Positions 25,564 through 35,486 of a DNA stretch of 64,000 bases are shown one piece after another. The notes under the pieces were generated by a model. The model saw nothing but the letters and a program-made list of their open reading frames with translations, searched no databases and had not been told where the DNA came from. The position numbers were made by a program, and so were the translations under genes. Location of the stretch: NCBI RefSeq assembly GCF_004402405.1, contig NZ_SOFE01000008.1, positions 62,001-126,000 on the forward strand, written 5' to 3'. The DNA is from Cryobacterium levicorallinum. Lineage in GTDB: Bacteria > Actinomycetota > Actinomycetes > Actinomycetales > Microbacteriaceae. The number at the start of each line of letters is the position of its first letter. Within the stretch, counting starts at the first letter, position 1.

Positions 25564-28340
25564 TATTCATCACCCAGATCCAGGCCCGAACTTAGCGCTC
25601 GCTTCACCTCGGCTATGAACGCCGTTCGATTGAAGTTCTCGGTTCCCAGCACGCGCACGGACTGGGTCGGGTCGCTGTCGGCGGGGGCCAGCTCCTGATT
25701 GGTGAGCCGCTTACCGGTGACCACGAGCACGGGAATGTGTTCGGTATTCGGGTCACTCTGCAGGGCCAGGACCACCTGATAACCGCTAAACCCTTCCATC
25801 ATCAGGTTGAGCAGCAATAGGTCAGGATGCAGGCGCTGCGCCATCTCGATCGCATCATTCTTGGTGAACGCGCGTTCCACGGCGTACTCCGGGCGAGTCA
25901 GGAACCGGGCAATCACATCAACGGTTTCGGGATCGTCATCGGCCACCAGAACCCGCCGCGTGCGGAGCGCGTCCGGGCCGAGACCCAGCACGTTCAACGA
26001 TTTCCGCAGAGCTGCCCGACTGATCGGTTTCTCCAACACGGCCGCCGCACCGTGGGTCAGGGCCAGGGCCACATCGGTATCCCCTGCGATAATCACGATG
26101 GGAACCGCCGCCAGATCCGCGAACTCGTGCAGCCGAATCAAGAATCCCCACCCGTCCATTCCCGGCAAGCGGATGTCCAGGGTGATCAGGCTGAGTTGTT
26201 GGTGCGGAGCGAGGGCGAGGCCTTCCTCGCCGCTGGGGGCGACGATGACGCGAAACCCCTCAGCCTCGAGCAGCAGCCGCAGTACCTCTGCGCCCTTGGC
26301 GTCATCCTCGATGACGAGGGCAACGTGTTTCTCCGACTTCACTTCCTGTTCCTGCTGCTCCTGCGATTTGGCGGCCGGCTGGCCGGTCGTGGTCGAATGC
26401 ACCGGCCGGTCGGGTACAACCGGCGTTACCGCTTCCGGCTCGGCCGACTTTGGCGCGACGGCAGCCGGTGCCGGGTTAAACGGATGCGGCTTGGGCCGGT
26501 CGGTTGCGCCCGCCACCTTGCTCGCCGGTGCCGACTCGCGATCGGTGGTCCCCGTCAATTCGTCTCCCGGCGCCGACCAGGCCGGTGCGACCTGATCGGT
26601 GGCTCCCAACGGCACCCACACGACAAAGGTCGAGCCCTCGCCCTCGGCGCTGGCCACGGCCACCGTTCCGCCCTGAATCCCCACCATCTCCTTGACCGTG
26701 GCCAGACCGAGGCCGGTGCCCTCGAACCGTCGGGCCAGGGTGCTGTCGATCTGGCTGAAGGCGAGAAAAAGTTTCGACATATTCTCGGAGGAAATGCCCA
26801 TACCAGTGTCGTCGACGCGAATTTCGAGGAAGTCCAAAACTGTGCTGACGGGCAGCGGAAAATCGTGCACGGGCCACGAACCGGCAATTTTTCCGACGGC
26901 GCTCCGCGGCACCCGTTTGGCCATCAGGGTGACATTCCCATAGTCGGGCGTGAATTTGACCGCGTTCGACAGAAGATTATAGACAATTTGCTTGGTTTTG
27001 CGCATATCGAGAAGCGGCACGCCGAGGTCTTCTGCACCCTCGAAGCGCAACTGGATATCGTGGGCGGCCGCTCCGTCGCGCACAATCAGCAGGCTCTGCT
27101 CGAGCAACAAGCGCACATCAACGGGTTCCAGCTCGATCTCCATCATTCCAGCCTCAACCTTGGACAGATCGAGAATGTCATTGATCAGATCGAGCAGGTG
27201 ATGTCCACTGGTGAAGATATCTCCGATATAGTCCCGCTGGGAATCGCTCATATCACCCATGAGCCCGTCTTTGAGCGCCTCGGAGAACCCGATGATCGCA
27301 TTCAGGGGCGTGCGCAATTCGTGCGACATCGTCGCGAGAAACTCCGTTTTCATCCGGCTGGCGTGTTCCAACTCGATGTTGGTCTCCTTAAGCGCCCGTT
27401 CGAACCGCTTCCTCTCGGTCACATCCCGGGCAGATGCGAACACGCCCTGAACGACCCGGTCGCGATCGTAGAACGTTGCCGCGTTGTAGGAGACATCCGT
27501 TTCATCGCCGTTGAGCGCTTGCACCGTGAGCTCGTAGTCGTTGACCCGGCTCTCGGTGAGGGCCCGCTGAATTGCCGTGTCGGCCCGGGCCGGGTCGGTG
27601 AAAAAATTGCGGCAGGGCGCGCCAATGAGTTCGTCCCGCGTTCGGCCGGTCAGTTCGATCATCTGCTGATTGACGTCGGAAATGATTCCCAGGGTGTCGG
27701 TCATCATGAGCGCGTCGATATTCGACTCGATCAGTGAGCGCGTATAGAACTGCTGGTCGCGCAACCGCTGGTCCAGCACGGATTGGGCGACCTCCACCTG
27801 CTTACGCGACGTGTTGTCGGTAGCGATCAGCAGGTAGCCGATAATGGCGGCGTCTTCATCACGCAGCGCGGTGACCGAGACGATGGCCGGAAACCGGCTG
27901 CCATCCTTGCGAATCTTGGTGATTTCATAGATGTCTTCAATACCGCGACTCGCCTTATAGACGAGTGCTTCGAATCCGGGCTGGATCGTGGTGCCGAACT
28001 CCAGGCTCAGCTGGGCCGCCCGCATAATAATCTCTTCCGGATCGTGAATCTCGGCCGGAGTGATCTTGTTCACCACTTCCTCCGCCGTATAGCCGAGCAT
28101 CCGCTGCGCACCGACGTTGAAGATTTGGATGACGCCCTGGGCGTCGGTGGCGATGCTGGAGAAGTTCGCGCTGTTGAAGATCGCGTCCTGCAAACTCACC
28201 GTCTGCTGCAGCAAATTCTTCGCCAGGAGCGCCTCTTGCGCTACCGCGCTGTCTCCACCGGGAAGGTTCGCCTTGACCGTAGCTGCGGAATCAGCGGCGG
28301 CGGACGGCCGGGAATGATTCTTGCGGTTGTGGGGGGTCAT
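25563..28340 (-). CDS. Hybrid sensor histidine kinase (PAS-PAS-HisKA-HATPase-REC-REC)
   Basis: Soluble hybrid kinase of 925 aa without clear membrane helices. Two PAS domains (about 50-175 and 195-310) precede HisKA with MSHELRTPLN (His340) and HATPase motifs KQIVYNLLSNAVKF, DDTGMGIS and GTGLGLATVKEM. A Pro/Ala/Glu-rich linker (about 580-665) leads to REC1 (Asp722 in LITLDIRLPGMDG) and REC2, whose acceptor position is Asn845 in DLLLLNLMMEGFSG. I chose ATG 28340 because GGAAGG is 10 nt upstream; ATG 28346 and GTG 28349 are alternatives. It forms a two-gene operon with the double-REC protein. The signal is unknown; PAS1 and PAS2 suggest a cytosolic redox or small-molecule cue. Confidence 0.92.
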   Translation of the reverse strand: MTPHNRKNHSRPSAAADSAATVKANLPGGDSAVAQEALLAKNLLQQTVSLQDAIFNSANFSSIATDAQGVIQIFNVGAQRMLGYTAEEVVNKITPAEIHDPEEIIMRAAQLSLEFGTTIQPGFEALVYKASRGIEDIYEITKIRKDGSRFPAIVSVTALRDEDAAIIGYLLIATDNTSRKQVEVAQSVLDQRLRDQQFYTRSLIESNIDALMMTDTLGIISDVNQQMIELTGRTRDELIGAPCRNFFTDPARADTAIQRALTESRVNDYELTVQALNGDETDVSYNAATFYDRDRVVQGVFASARDVTERKRFERALKETNIELEHASRMKTEFLATMSHELRTPLNAIIGFSEALKDGLMGDMSDSQRDYIGDIFTSGHHLLDLINDILDLSKVEAGMMEIELEPVDVRLLLEQSLLIVRDGAAAHDIQLRFEGAEDLGVPLLDMRKTKQIVYNLLSNAVKFTPDYGNVTLMAKRVPRSAVGKIAGSWPVHDFPLPVSTVLDFLEIRVDDTGMGISSENMSKLFLAFSQIDSTLARRFEGTGLGLATVKEMVGIQGGTVAVASAEGEGSTFVVWVPLGATDQVAPAWSAPGDELTGTTDRESAPASKVAGATDRPKPHPFNPAPAAVAPKSAEPEAVTPVVPDRPVHSTTTGQPAAKSQEQQEQEVKSEKHVALVIEDDAKGAEVLRLLLEAEGFRVIVAPSGEEGLALAPHQQLSLITLDIRLPGMDGWGFLIRLHEFADLAAVPIVIIAGDTDVALALTHGAAAVLEKPISRAALRKSLNVLGLGPDALRTRRVLVADDDPETVDVIARFLTRPEYAVERAFTKNDAIEMAQRLHPDLLLLNLMMEGFSGYQVVLALQSDPNTEHIPVLVVTGKRLTNQELAPADSDPTQSVRVLGTENFNRTAFIAEVKRALSSGLDLGDE

Positions 28341-28857
28341 AGTCATCACGCCTTCCGTGATCTATAGAGTGCGCTGTGAGCGTGCGGTGCGGGAACGCTT
28401 CACGGTATGGCAGAACAGGCTCGCGGTCGGCAACCTCGCCTCGCTGGATTGCCGCGAGTCGACCGGGGGAATTTCCCTCACTTAAATCTATATCACGAAT
28501 CGTCAAAATGACCCCCCATCGGGGGTAGTTAAGCTGGTCGGGTCACGCCAGGTGCTGTGCTCATTCGGCACAACGCGCCGAGAAACCCACATCTGGCATC
28601 CGCTTGAATTACAAAATTTCACTCTGCCCTGATGAGTCCAAGAACGTCTGATCGGACTTTTTGCCCACGAGTGCAATCCAGTGTCGGTCCACTCGCGCTA
28701 CTCAGCGCTCCCGCGGTGGAATACCGACGAGAGCCCGTCACCGGTTAGTCCGAAACACCATCCGGCCGGCGCTTCCCGGGCAGCCCTGAACGAGTCTTGG
28801 CAACGGTCGAGGGTCGAACTAATTTCAGAAGCAGCAAACCCCGATAAGGAGGTATCG
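28341..28857. other. Intergenic region, no gene seen
   Basis: About 520 bp between the divergent kinase gene and the broken VOC gene, with lower GC than the surroundings. On the minus strand TTGACG (28501-28506) precedes AT-rich TATAGATTTAAG, a possible kinase promoter of imperfect spacing. A perfect inverted repeat, ACCCCC-CATC-GGGGGT, lies at about 28511-28526. A short AGTCC/GGACT stem followed by T5 lies near 28635-28662. I see no coding sequence. Confidence 0.5.
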
Positions 28858-29324
28858 ATGGCCGAGTTCTTACCCATCCAGCCGTGCCTGTGGTTCGATG
28901 ACACGGCCCGCGAGGCAATGGAATATACGTTGACGTGTTCCCTGATTCGCGGATCAATTCGATCGTCGAGTACCCCGACGCTGCGCTCGACGAACACTTC
29001 GCCGGAATGACCGGCAAGGCGCTGAACGGTTGATTCACCCTGAACGGAGTGGATTTCGTTTGTCTAGACGGCGGGCCCGTTTTCACGTTCAACGAGTCGA
29101 TCTCCTTCGTGGTGTTGTGCAAGGACCAAGGCGAAATTGACGCGTACTGGGCCAAGCTCTCCCACGTGCCCGACTCTGAGCAGTGCGGCTGGTGCAAAGA
29201 CCGATTCGGTATCAGCTGGCAGATCATCCCCGAGAATATGGCCGATCTGACTCGCCGACCCGAGCAGATCGGCGTGATGACGGGCCAGAAGAAGATTGTG
29301 ATCGCGGAACTCGAGAACGCCTGA
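28858..29324 (+). pseudogene. VOC/PhnB-like (3-dmu-9_3-mt domain) protein, frameshifted and with an internal stop
   Basis: Remains of a vicinal-oxygen-chelate protein. The start is excellent (AAGGAGG 6 nt before ATG 28858, reading MAEFLPIQPCLWFDD). The frame is lost near 28923, where GAATATACGTTGAC lacks one base relative to GAA TAT TAC GTT GAC, which would restore YYVDVFPDSR. In the restored frame a TGA interrupts KALNG-FTLNG near 29031. The last part (29049-29324) is intact: VDFVCLDGGPVFTFNESIS, then SEQCGWCKDRFGISWQIIP. Adding one base gives exactly 156 codons. A sequencing error could explain the first lesion but not easily both. Confidence 0.85.
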
Positions 29325-29449
29325 GCATTTCGTTTCCCGGTACTCATCGCTCAGATCCAGAGCGGATGCCTCGGCGGCGAGAGTCGCGCCGGCGATGTCG
29401 CCGTCAGCCGGCGAGCGAAATACCTTCTTGGATTCGATCCAGCATTTGT

Positions 29450-30340
29450 TCAGGGCTCAAGATTGCGGAACTGGAATTGCAGACGAACCGAGCCATCGAG
29501 CGGCAGCACGAGAGTTGTGTTGTGGTTGTCCCAGGCGTTGGGGATGAGAAACATGCGATCCCCTCCGACAATGAGGAGTCGCAGCCCCCAATAGCGGAAC
29601 CGAAACGTCTCGTCGGCCGACGCGGGCAGCTCGATTTCGTTCACCCGCTCCTCGTCCGGGAGAAAGAGCCGCTCCTCGGTGTCGACAATGACGCTGGGAA
29701 GGTTGTCAGGGCGCCGCGCCTGTTGCTGGGCGAGACCCAGGCCCGACCACTGCGCGACCGTGGCCGTCGCCCAGAACACGCAGGCGGCGACCGCAGCCCA
29801 GAGCAGCACGACGACGCCCGGAGGCGGGCGGTGACTCGCACCGGCTGTGCGAGCCAGGAACCGCACGGTACCCAGGGAGTACGCTGCGATCGCGCCGCCC
29901 AACGCCAGGACGAGCGGAGTGACGAGGGGGTAGTAGCCCCATCCGGCGAGGAGCGGAGAGGCGAGGAGCGCGACGACCCCTATTACCAGGATGACCAGGC
30001 CGACGACGACGCCCCGCCTCACCGCAGCCGCACAGCCGGCTCGGCTCGAGCGACGTCGGATCTGCGCGTGCCAGGCGATCAGGGCTGCGCCGACCAGCGC
30101 GAACACGAGAAGCGGCAGCATGAGCGGCTGTGGGCTGCGCATCACGTAGTCTTGCGTGCTCAGGCCGATGACGTCGACGTCAACGTCAATGCCGAAGTAG
30201 TCGTACTGGGCCCGAGACGAAACGTAGCCGAAATAGAAAAGCAGGGCGCCCAGAAGCGTCGCCGGAGCGATGATGCTGCCGAGAACGTTCAACCGGCGTT
30301 CGAACTGTGCACCACCCTCCTTCTCCCCCGGATCGGGCAT
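29450..30340 (-). CDS. Hypothetical membrane protein
   Basis: Protein of 296 aa that I do not recognise. Five hydrophobic segments lie at about residues 18-42, 73-92, 108-132, 137-158 and 176-194, followed by a soluble C-terminal domain of about 90 residues with many aromatic residues (FRFRYWGLRLLIVGGDR, then AWDNHNTTLVLPLDGS). A YDYFGIDVDVDVIG segment follows helix 1. The ATG overlaps the TGA of the upstream broken gene by one base, so the two were once a coupled pair. With its partner broken it may be decaying. Confidence 0.75.
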   Translation of the reverse strand: MPDPGEKEGGAQFERRLNVLGSIIAPATLLGALLFYFGYVSSRAQYDYFGIDVDVDVIGLSTQDYVMRSPQPLMLPLLVFALVGAALIAWHAQIRRRSSRAGCAAAVRRGVVVGLVILVIGVVALLASPLLAGWGYYPLVTPLVLALGGAIAAYSLGTVRFLARTAGASHRPPPGVVVLLWAAVAACVFWATATVAQWSGLGLAQQQARRPDNLPSVIVDTEERLFLPDEERVNEIELPASADETFRFRYWGLRLLIVGGDRMFLIPNAWDNHNTTLVLPLDGSVRLQFQFRNLEP

Positions 30341-31018
30341 CAGGCGGGTCCGCTCAGAGTCGCTCCCAAGCTCTCATCCGCGGGAGGTGCATCGGCGACG
30401 GGAGGCGTGTCAAGGGGGATGCTGAGGGTGCTCTCGGTGACTAACGCGGATAAAAATTTCGCGCACTCAAAGGTCTCACCCTCAGCGCAGATGACCTCGC
30501 CGGCGATGCTCACGTCCAGCTGCACATCCGGCGAACTCGGCTGTTTGCCGGTCGGCGCGATCGCCAGATCGCAGGTCTGGTTGGCGACGTCGAAGATGAA
30601 CCCGATGCACGGCGGATTCTCGCCGCTGCATCCAGAATCGGCGAGCGCGTAGGCGTCGTCCGTGAAGGTGGCACCGCTGATCCAGATCTGCACATTCTCC
30701 GGAATCCTGAAGTTATCCTGTTCGACGATTCAGTTCACCGTTACGCAATTGTCGGCAAACGTATTTTCGTCAAAACTCACACTGCCACCGATTGAGAGTT
30801 GCGCGAGCCCGACCGATATTTTGCTTCCGCCGGTGTCGGGAGGCGGCGCCGGCGACGACGACGTGCTGGGAGCTGGGAGCTGACGAGCTGGGGGCGTTTG
30901 GGGTGACCTCAGGCTGCTGAGGTTGGGCGACGGCCCACCCCGTCAGGGCCGCCCCGACAAGGGCGATCTCGACGAGAACGACGCCGATGACTGAAAAAGT
31001 TCGTCGTGCATCCATGAC
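30340..31018 (-). pseudogene. Broken gene for a membrane-anchored protein (7-bp duplication plus in-frame TGA)
   Basis: The frame from ATG 31018 encodes MDARRTFSVIGVVLVEI, a membrane anchor (residues 8-30) and a Pro/Ser-rich spacer. Near 30870-30890 the 7-mer AGCTCCC is tandemly duplicated. Removing one copy joins ...APSTSSSPAPPPDTGGSK to a conserved-looking frame that continues VSFDENTFADNCVTVN, meets a TGA at about 30730, then continues EQDNFRIPENVQIWISG to the stop at 30340. Without one repeat unit the length is exactly 224 codons. Two separate lesions argue for a true pseudogene. The family is unknown; several cysteines suggest an extracytoplasmic domain. Confidence 0.75.
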
Positions 31019-31402
31019 AACCTCCCGGTGGAGGGTGACGACGAAGCGAAGCGGATGCCGGCCGCGTTCACTCCGGAACGCCACTGATGTTGTGAGTATC
31101 CCCCCAGACTGGCTTGCGGGCAACGCCTGCACGACCCGAGGGTGACCAGGTCTCAAGGCTGGGGCGTCCGTTCACGTTGCTCAGGATTCGCGTCCGGAGA
31201 ATTGGCCGCCTTCGATCCTCAACGCTGCCAGGTTAGGACCTGCTCAAACGTCCACGCTTGACTCCGTACCGCAGGTATCTCACGCGACGACGCATATGCG
31301 CCGATATGGCGGTCCCGAGCGAGTCTGCCGCCACTCCTCGAGCGGGCGGTGTCTGGAAAAGAAGAAATGCCCCTGGTTTCCGCGGAAACTCAGCGGCTAG
31401 TG
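31019..31402. other. Intergenic region, no gene seen
   Basis: About 380 bp between the broken membrane-protein gene and tRNA-Gln. I see no gene. A 14-bp perfect palindrome GTTTCCGCGGAAAC lies at 31376-31389, 14 bp after the tRNA-Gln 3' end on the minus strand and before a T-rich stretch (TTTCTTCTTTTCC). It could end the tRNA transcript. Confidence 0.5.
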
Positions 31403-31474
31403 CTGGGGTACCTGGACTCGAACCAAGAACAAATGAACCAGAATCATCCGTGTTGCCAATTACACCATACCCCA
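31403..31474 (-). tRNA. tRNA-Gln (anticodon CTG)
   Basis: A 72-nt cloverleaf on the minus strand. Acceptor TGGGGTA pairs with TACCCCA, the anticodon loop is TTCTGGT (anticodon CTG, Gln), and the T arm includes GGTTCGAGTCC. It lies 104 bp downstream of gltX on the same strand. In bacteria without GlnRS, GltX mischarges tRNA-Gln and GatCAB amidates it, so the pairing with gltX is meaningful. Confidence 0.93.
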
Positions 31475-31578
31475 ATGCCTAATCCGAAGATCGGGCCGAG
31501 TAGTAGCCTAGCCCACTTGGGCTGGAGAGGCCAAACCGAGGTGTCCCCCGGCGAGTCGAAGCCCCTCCGACCCCGCGG

Positions 31579-33102
31579 TCAGGCGGCCGTCACTACCGCC
31601 AGCGCCCGATCGAGGCGATCCAGAGTTTCAGCCTGCCCAAGAATTTCCATCGACTCGAACAGCGGCGGGGAGATCTTGCGACCCGACAGTGCGACGCGCA
31701 GCGGTCCAAAAGCAACACGCGGCTTGAGTCCCAGGCCCTCGATGAGGGTCTCGGCCAGCAGCGTGTGCACACGGTCGGTGGTCCATTCCACTGCAGGAAT
31801 ACCTTCGAGGGCGGTACGACTTGCGCCGAGAATGTCGGCGGCGTTCTGCGGGAGGGAGGCGAGGGCATCCGCTTCGAGAATGAGGTCGGCGCCGGTCACG
31901 AAGAGAAAACCGAGCATGGCGGGCGCTTCGCCGAGCAGCGCGATGCGTTCCTGGATGAGCGGGGCGCCCTGAGCGAGCAGGGCCAGGTCGGCGGCGCTCG
32001 GGGTCTCGCCGAGCACGCCGGCGGTCACGAGGTAGGGAACCAGGCGGGCGGCGAAGTCGTTCGCTTCGAGCTGGCGAATTTGGTCGCCGTTGATGGATTC
32101 GGCCTTCTTGAGGTCGAACCGGGCCGGGTTCGGGTTGACGTTGACGACGTCGAACGCGGCCGTGAACTCGTCGATCGTGAACACGTCGCGGTCGTGCGAG
32201 AGCGACCAGCCGAGCAGGGCGAGGTAGTTGAGCAGTCCTTCGGGGATGAATCCACGGTCGCGGTGCAGAAACAGGTTCGCTTCGGCGTCGCGCTTGCTGA
32301 GCTTCTTGTTCTTCTCGCCCATGACGTAGGGCAGGTGACCGAAGCGCGGCACGAAGGTGGTCACGCCAATGTCGATGAGCGCGTGGTAGAGCGCGATCTG
32401 GCGCGGGGTGCTCGAGAGCAGGTCCTCGCCGCGCAGAACGTGCGTGACGCCCATGAGCGCGTCGTCGACCGGGTTGACGAAGGGGTACAGCGGATGCCCG
32501 TTCGGCCGCACGACCACGAAGTCGCTAAACGAGCCGGCCGGGAAGGTAATCTCGCCACGCACGAGGTCATCGAAGGAGAGCTCGGTGTCCGGCACCCGCA
32601 GGCGGAGCGCCGGGGAGCGGCCCTCGGCCCGGTAGGCGGCCTTCTGCTCCTCGGTGAGATCGCGCTCGAAGTTGTCGTAGCCCATTTTCGGGTCACGTCC
32701 GAGGTCGCGGTTACGCTTCTCGATCTCTTCGCCGGTGACGAAACTCTCGTAGATATGGCCGCTCGCCTTGAGCTGCTCGATGACTCCGCGGTAGATGTCG
32801 TAGCGCTCGGACTGGCGGTACGGCGCTTGGGGGCCGCCGACATCCACGCCTTCGTCCCAGTCGAGCCCGAGCCAGCGCATCGCCTCGACGAGCTGGAGAA
32901 AACTTTCCTCGCTGTCGCGGGCTGCGTCGGTGTCCTCGATGCGGAAGATCATCGTGCCGCCGGTGTGCCGGGCGTAGGCCCAGTTGAACATGGCGGTGCG
33001 GACGAGGCCGACGTGCGGCGTTCCGGTTGGAGAGGGGCAGAACCGCACGCGAACGTCGGTTCCGGTGGCGGTAGAAAACGGGTGTGCAGTGGTGTCAGAC
33101 AT
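31579..33102 (-). CDS. gltX: glutamyl-tRNA synthetase
   Basis: Class I aminoacyl-tRNA synthetase of 507 aa that charges tRNA-Glu, and in most actinobacteria also tRNA-Gln. The HIGH-type motif is [11 protein letters not shown] near residue 22 and the KMSKS-type motif KKLSKRD near residue 258. The C-terminal third is the anticodon-binding helical domain. The ATG at 33100-33102 reads MSDTTAHPF. In mycobacteria the gene sits between an FAH-family gene and tRNA-Gln/tRNA-Glu; here both sides are interrupted by extra genes. Confidence 0.96.
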   Translation of the reverse strand: MSDTTAHPFSTATGTDVRVRFCPSPTGTPHVGLVRTAMFNWAYARHTGGTMIFRIEDTDAARDSEESFLQLVEAMRWLGLDWDEGVDVGGPQAPYRQSERYDIYRGVIEQLKASGHIYESFVTGEEIEKRNRDLGRDPKMGYDNFERDLTEEQKAAYRAEGRSPALRLRVPDTELSFDDLVRGEITFPAGSFSDFVVVRPNGHPLYPFVNPVDDALMGVTHVLRGEDLLSSTPRQIALYHALIDIGVTTFVPRFGHLPYVMGEKNKKLSKRDAEANLFLHRDRGFIPEGLLNYLALLGWSLSHDRDVFTIDEFTAAFDVVNVNPNPARFDLKKAESINGDQIRQLEANDFAARLVPYLVTAGVLGETPSAADLALLAQGAPLIQERIALLGEAPAMLGFLFVTGADLILEADALASLPQNAADILGASRTALEGIPAVEWTTDRVHTLLAETLIEGLGLKPRVAFGPLRVALSGRKISPPLFESMEILGQAETLDRLDRALAVVTAA

Positions 33103-33140
33103 TACTCATGATTCTAGTTGGGCGATCCCGGACCTACTTC

Positions 33141-33193
33141 TTTCCGGGCCCGGGCCCGGAAAGCGGGCCCATGATCGAGCATGGGCCCGCTTT
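33141..33193. terminator. Hairpin pair between gltX and the lysR-type gene
   Basis: Two adjacent perfect inverted repeats. A 22-bp palindrome built of CCGGGCCC units spans 33141-33162. A hairpin with 14-bp arms (AAAGCGGGCCCATG and its complement) and a 6-nt loop spans 33160-33193. The second follows the LysR stop by about 27 bp and ends in TTT, suiting a terminator for the regulator gene upstream of the gltX promoter. Confidence 0.7.
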
Positions 33194-33219
33194 CGTAAGG
33201 TGGGCCCGGCGCACGCCGC

Positions 33220-34173
33220 CTAGACGACCGACGAGATCGCGACCAGCGCGCGCAGCGCAGCGGCCAGGGCTGGTACACGCTCGGCTCCGGCAGCTGTCAC
33301 GGCGTGCAGGGTGCGATGGTCCTGCCCGGATGTGGCACGGATAGAGGCGCCCGCGCGCCGGCCGACCGACTCGATCGCGAGGGCAGGAAGCAGCGCGACC
33401 CCGATGCCGGCCTCGACCAAGCCAAACACGGCGGCGGCGTTGTCAGTCTCATAGCTGATGCGCGGGGCGAATCCGCGGCGATCGCACAAGTCGAGCAGGT
33501 GGCCGCGGCAGCGCGGGCACCCGGCCACCCAGTTCTCGTCGGCGAGGTCGCCGAGGTCGATCGGTGCGGCAGCACCGGCCAGCGGATGCCCGGCCGGCAG
33601 CACCAGCATCATCTCGTCTCGCCGCAGGGTCGCCACCCGCAGCCCCTGGGCGCTCTCCCGGTGCGGATCCACGCGGTCGCCCGGGTAGCTGAACGTGATG
33701 GCCAGGTCGGCCCGATTCTCGCGCACGGCGGCGACGGCCTCTGGCGGTTCGGCCTCGAGGTAGGTGATGCTGATCTGGGCATGCTGCTGCTTCATGCGCG
33801 CCAGCAGGCTTGGCACGAGGGTAGCGGATGCCGACGGGAAGGCCACGAGACGCACCAGCCCGGTGCGCAGCCCCTGCAGCTCGGCAATCTCCCCCCTGGC
33901 TGCATCGAGCGCTGTGGCCACGGTCACGGCGTGCCGCGCCAATACGAGGCCGGCCTCGGTCAGTCGCACTCCACGGCCGACACGTTCGACCACGGCGAGC
34001 CCGAGCCGCTTCTCGAGCCGTTTGAGCTGCTGGCTCACTGCCGGCTGGCTGTAGCCGAGGGCGGCGGCCGCGGCGGTGATGGACCCGAATTCGTGCACCG
34101 CCCCCACGACCCTCAGTGCGTTGGCGCCGATGTCGGGGTTCTCGCCGGGCAAATGGATCATGTCCTCAATCAT
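33220..34173 (-). CDS. LysR-family transcriptional regulator
   Basis: Protein of 317 aa. The N-terminal winged helix-turn-helix spans about residues 18-75 (GSITAAAAALGYSQPAVSQQ) and the C-terminal periplasmic-binding-like effector domain about 100-300. An ATG four codons in (34161) is an alternative start. It is divergent from the class V aminotransferase gene across 70 bp containing a LysR-type box, so it probably regulates that gene and itself. A CPRCRGH segment near residue 218 could sense redox state or metal (speculative). Confidence 0.9.
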   Translation of the reverse strand: MIEDMIHLPGENPDIGANALRVVGAVHEFGSITAAAAALGYSQPAVSQQLKRLEKRLGLAVVERVGRGVRLTEAGLVLARHAVTVATALDAARGEIAELQGLRTGLVRLVAFPSASATLVPSLLARMKQQHAQISITYLEAEPPEAVAAVRENRADLAITFSYPGDRVDPHRESAQGLRVATLRRDEMMLVLPAGHPLAGAAAPIDLGDLADENWVAGCPRCRGHLLDLCDRRGFAPRISYETDNAAAVFGLVEAGIGVALLPALAIESVGRRAGASIRATSGQDHRTLHAVTAAGAERVPALAAALRALVAISSVV

Positions 34174-34186
34174 AATTCTTAGTTAT
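34172..34186. promoter_or_regulatory. LysR-type box (T-N11-A) between the LysR and aminotransferase genes
   Basis: ATAATTCTTAGTTAT has ATAA/TTAT arms and the T-N11-A spacing of LysR binding sites. It overlaps the LysR start codon and lies 58 bp before the aminotransferase ATG, so binding could repress the regulator while activating its neighbour. Confidence 0.5.
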
Positions 34187-34243
34187 GCAATGCATCAGAT
34201 ACTGGCCGTTGTCGCATGCATTCTCGATGGTCACACTAGAAAC

Positions 34244-35413
<1,170 letters not shown>

Positions 35414-35486
35414 GTACAGCCAGGCAACGCTGGGCGTACGTTCCCTGTCGGCGACGTCGAGCCCCTGGGCCCGACGTCGCCCGCCG

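Noticed and set aside
28635-28662. Terminator after an unseen plus-strand gene
   Set aside because: Only a 5-bp stem with a 14-nt loop, and no gene precedes it.
30770-31156. Independent small gene with a membrane anchor
   Set aside because: Its sequence joins smoothly to the downstream frame once a 7-bp duplication is removed, so it is the 5' part of a broken gene.
20910-31474. Prophage or integrative element between the two tRNAs
   Set aside because: No integrase, transposase, phage gene or att-type repeat was found; only the position suggests insertion.
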